NCBI GenBank assembly: GCA_026826555.1
Contig: JAKSZT010054304.1
Location: 36,015,424-36,079,423 of the forward strand
DNA from: Tolypeutes matacus
Taxonomy: Eukaryota; Chordata; Mammalia; Cingulata; Chlamyphoridae
DNA length: 64,000 nucleotides
Direction: 5' to 3'
Shown here: in pieces, positions 61,340 through 64,000 of the stretch
How the letters are laid out: every line of letters begins with the position of its first letter
How positions within the stretch are numbered: the stretch's first letter is position 1
Translations under genes and position numbers: made by a program
Notes under the pieces: model-generated
What the model saw: the letters and a program-made list of their open reading frames with translations, nothing else
The model's database searches: none
Told to the model about the DNA's origin: nothing

Positions 61340-61700
61340 CAAATACCTACAGATATTATCATACTTAATGATGAAATAGTAACAAGAATCTTCCTAAGAT
61401 TGAGAAAAAAGCAAGGATGTAGGCTATTATCATTTTAATCAACATTGTAGACATATTTGCCTGCCTAGAAAATTCTAAAGAATCTATTAAAAAGTACTAC
61501 AATTAATAATTATGCTAAACAAGTTCTCAGGGTACAAGGTCAAGATACAAAAATCAATTGTCTTTCTATTTATTAAAAAAGAACCATTTAACATTTAAAT
61601 TATAAAAATATCATTTACAATAGCAGCACCATAAACCCAACAAAATATATTCAAGAGCATCACAGTGAAACCTAAAAAAATCAAATATATGCATATATCA
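61340..61700 (+). pseudogene. Old L1 ORF2 fragment (RT palm/thumb part)
   Basis: Short sense fragment with an RT-derived order: AATGATGAAATAGTAACAAG, then AAGCAAGGATGTAGGCTATT, then CAAGTTCTCAGGGTACAAGG. It overlaps in content with the next L1, so it is a separate insertion. Confidence 0.65.
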
Positions 61701-61734
61701 AATATTTTTGGGCCTCTGTAGAAAATAACCTCTG

Positions 61735-62935
61735 TTTATTTTATTAATTTATTCTGTTAATATGACATGTTACATTACTTTTAGAATGTCAAAAGAACCA
61801 AACAACAACTTGCCTTGCATTCTTGAAATAAACACAATATAGTCATAATTCATTGTCATTTCAACATCTAGAAATCAGTGTAACTCATGCATACTAAGAA
61901 AATAATTTTTAAAAATGAGATTCTCTTAATAGTCACAAAAAGTATTTGATAAAATTGACTACCACACCTGAACAAATAGACTAACATTTAAAAAATGTTA
62001 CAGATAGTAGAAAAGTATTGTCTTAATCTTTTAAGGGGTAACTACCAAAAATCTAGAGCAAGTATTATATTTAATGGTGAAGTAATTAAAAGAAGACAAT
62101 GGCCATTATCACTACTTATATTCAACATTATTCTAGAGGAATAAAAAGCAAAAAAAGAGAAGTAAGTGGAATAAGAATTGGAAAATAAAAATAGAATTTT
62201 ACTTTGAAAATGTTGCTGTTTATGTAGAAAACAAAAACACTGAAAATATATTTGGTTCATAAATAATTTAGCAAGGTTGCTGAACTTAAAGTCATTGTAA
62301 AAAATATTAGGTGCATTTCCATGAATCAGCAACAAACAAAATTATACAATAAAAAATACTGTCACTAACATTAATCATCAGGTTAAATTTATCAAAAAAA
62401 TGTGCAAGACCTTTAAAAAGAAATTTAAAAACATTAAAAAAAGTGAAGATATCTAAATAAGTGGATAAAAAGCATATTAAAAGATGAGAAGAGTCAATAT
62501 TTTAAAATGTTAATTTGTGACCAAATTGATGTATGGATTTGGATAAATTCCAATAAAATTCTCAGCATATAATTTGTGGAAATAACCCAGTACATTCATA
62601 AAATTATATGAAAGATTAAAAGGCCAAGAATAGCCAAAAGAATATTGAAGAACATTAAAGTAGAAGAACTTATAGTACCATACAAATTATTTAGAACTAT
62701 TATGAAGATTTTGGTATGATGAAAAACAGATAAAAGAATGGTAACAACAGAAACAGATTCTCACATATATGATTAACTGATTTTATCAAAGGGGGGGGGT
62801 TATCAAAGTGGAGAAAGGTGATATTTTCAATAAACAATTCTGTCTCAATTGGATATACACATGTAAAAAATGTATACGCAAAATTAATCTATATATGGAA
62901 GGTAGTACAATTTTTTTTTGCAGGTAATACAAGAA
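61735..62935 (+). pseudogene. L1 ORF2 fragment with inverted 5' piece
   Basis: 61735 to about 61865 is antisense L1 ORF2 (the segment with CTTGCCTTGCATTCTTGAAA). From about 61870 to 62935 the sense ORF2 continues at the next part of the gene. That is the layout of a 5' inversion. The RT region is degraded and no A tail or TSD was found. Confidence 0.6.
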
Positions 62936-62978
62936 AATATCTCATGTAATTGGTAAAGGCAAATATTACTTTAACGGG

Positions 62979-63629
62979 TGTTTACGTTTGCCAAAGGCAC
63001 TGATGCAAAGTACCAGAAATGGGTTGGGTTTTATAAAGGGCATTTATTTGGCATAAAATCATATAGTTCCAAGGTAGTGAAATTCCCAAATCAAGGCACC
63101 ATCAGAGATGCTTTCTCACAAATTCAGCTACTGTTGACCCTGTTGTCTGGTCACATGGTGAAGCAAGATGGCCTTGCCCTCCAGAATCTAATGTCTCCGA
63201 GAGCTCATCTGAGGGCAACCAGGCATATGGCTTGTCTCTTTCCAGGCCTCCTCTATCAGTCTCAGCTGCTCAGCTCATTCCTGTTTTCAGCTGTAAGCTA
63301 TAAGGCATAAGTCTCATCTCTTCGTGGTCCTCAGCTCTTTGAGCCTCACAGGGACTTCTCTCCTTGCAGCTCAGCTGTGGACAAAACTAGGCCATGTTTG
63401 ATCCTGCAATGTGAGAGTCCATTCTCTCACATTGCAGGATCAAACATGGCCATTTCTGTTTTCTGTGTCCTGGTTTATATCAGACCCAGCAAGAGGGCAG
63501 ACTCAACCTGAGTCACACCTCACTGATATATTCCAACAAAAGGGTCTCACACTCACAGGAATGGATTAGTTCAAAAACATAATCCTTCTCTTTGTGGGTT
63601 TAATAAAAGAATTTCAAACTGCCACAACA
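62979..63629 (-). mobile_element. ERV-L-type LTR, about 650 bp, antisense
   Basis: On the minus strand it starts TGTTGTGGCAGTTTGAAATT and ends GGCAAACGTAAACA. Its low-coordinate end is similar to the nested LTR at 18540-19032 (shared ATAAAGGG-ATTTATTTGG and CCAAAGG words), but the body is longer. It contains a perfect 28-bp inverted repeat at 63390-63451. No convincing 5-bp TSD was found. Confidence 0.7.
63390..63451. repeat. Perfect 28-bp inverted repeat with 6-base loop
   Basis: Arm 63390-63417 (starting GGCCATGTTTGATCCTGCAA) and arm 63424-63451 are exact reverse complements, separated by TCCATT. Pairing stops at both outer ends. Confidence 0.97.
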
Positions 63630-64000
63630 GGACACAAAAACATCAGCCATAAAGAAAAACGATTGTTAAATTGACTTCATTAATACTAAGTGTTTCAACT
63701 TTCTGAATCTTCCTTCTGCATTTGGAAGACTGCAATGTTATATGCTTAAAGGTCTCAAGAACTCAAAAGCATCTACCTTGTTGCTTCCCCATCCAGAACC
63801 TTCAATATACTGATGCTCTGAAATCTGGGGACATCTTTCTCAGGTCTTCAGACATGTCCTCAGCATTTGGCACACCACCTCCTACACTTGGTGAAAGTAC
63901 ATTGGACATAGAGATTGTATAAATGCAGTCTGGGACTATGACATGGACTCGTTGCAATTCTAACCATCAAGCTAGACCAGTGTCAGTTAAATGTTTGTTA
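63630..64000. other. Unassigned sequence at the window edge
   Basis: No feature seen; the 63722-63922 frame has no recognisable domain. Confidence 0.4.

Overview
This window reads as a gene-poor, AT-rich intergenic stretch of a placental mammal, most likely an armadillo-lineage xenarthran. The lineage call rests on four short interspersed elements whose head and split-promoter region look like the tRNA-derived DAS SINEs described from Dasypus, and on L1, ERV-L/MaLR and MIR relics of general mammalian type. I found no host protein gene, no spliced-gene signature, no classical RNA gene and nothing prokaryotic. Nearly every open frame longer than 60 codons lies inside a transposable element or looks like chance.

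Layout. Positions 1-7375 are an L1 (ORF2 plus 3' UTR) broken by a composite dispersed repeat (copies at 1-2405 and 3393-5127) and by a DAS SINE at 6446-6627. Positions 7992-8851 are a twin-primed (5'-inverted) L1 with clear target-site duplications (TSDs). Positions 11225-12060 are an antisense L1 end, and 12311-12749 is an ERV-L-type solo LTR. Positions 13520-23715 are an L1 3' end split by a complete proviral insertion on the minus strand (15171-23449). That provirus is a gammaretrovirus-like class I ERV with 4-bp TSDs (CTAA), two LTRs, a tRNA-Glu-like primer site, a polypurine tract, degraded gag, protease, RT and RNase H, no integrase, and an env reduced to an intact-looking TM subunit. 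Two further elements are nested in it: an L1/HAL1 ORF1 fragment inside the 3' LTR, and an ERV-L-type LTR inside pol.

Positions 23716-29740 are mostly unassigned sequence with an antisense L1 end and microsatellites. Positions 29745-33240 are an antisense, internally deleted L1 carrying a two-headed DAS SINE in its 3' UTR. A MaLR fragment, a MIR and a second, older minus-strand ERV with two LTRs (about 35121-39055) follow. Positions 40610-43455 are a sense L1 with a CpG-rich DAS SINE. Positions 44000-44900 hold simple repeats. A DAS SINE with a duplicated tail lies at 46472-46691. Old L1M-like and MLT1-like relics run from 47300 to 51440. A MaLR internal region with its 3' LTR lies at 54430-56370, more old L1 at 57850-59400 and 61340-62935, and an ERV-L-type LTR with a perfect 28-bp palindrome at 62979-63629.

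The elements do not cooperate as a pathway. The value of the window is its insertion stratigraphy: host L1, then provirus or composite repeat, then nested SINE or LTR, with TSDs that make several events directly datable relative to each other. I saw no convincing new biological system. The best leads are the composite tandem repeat of 1-5143, the 317-bp leader duplication next to gag in the provirus, the tail-less ORF1 fragment in its 3' LTR, and the LTR with an inverted end in the second ERV. Family names were assigned by recognition, without a database search.
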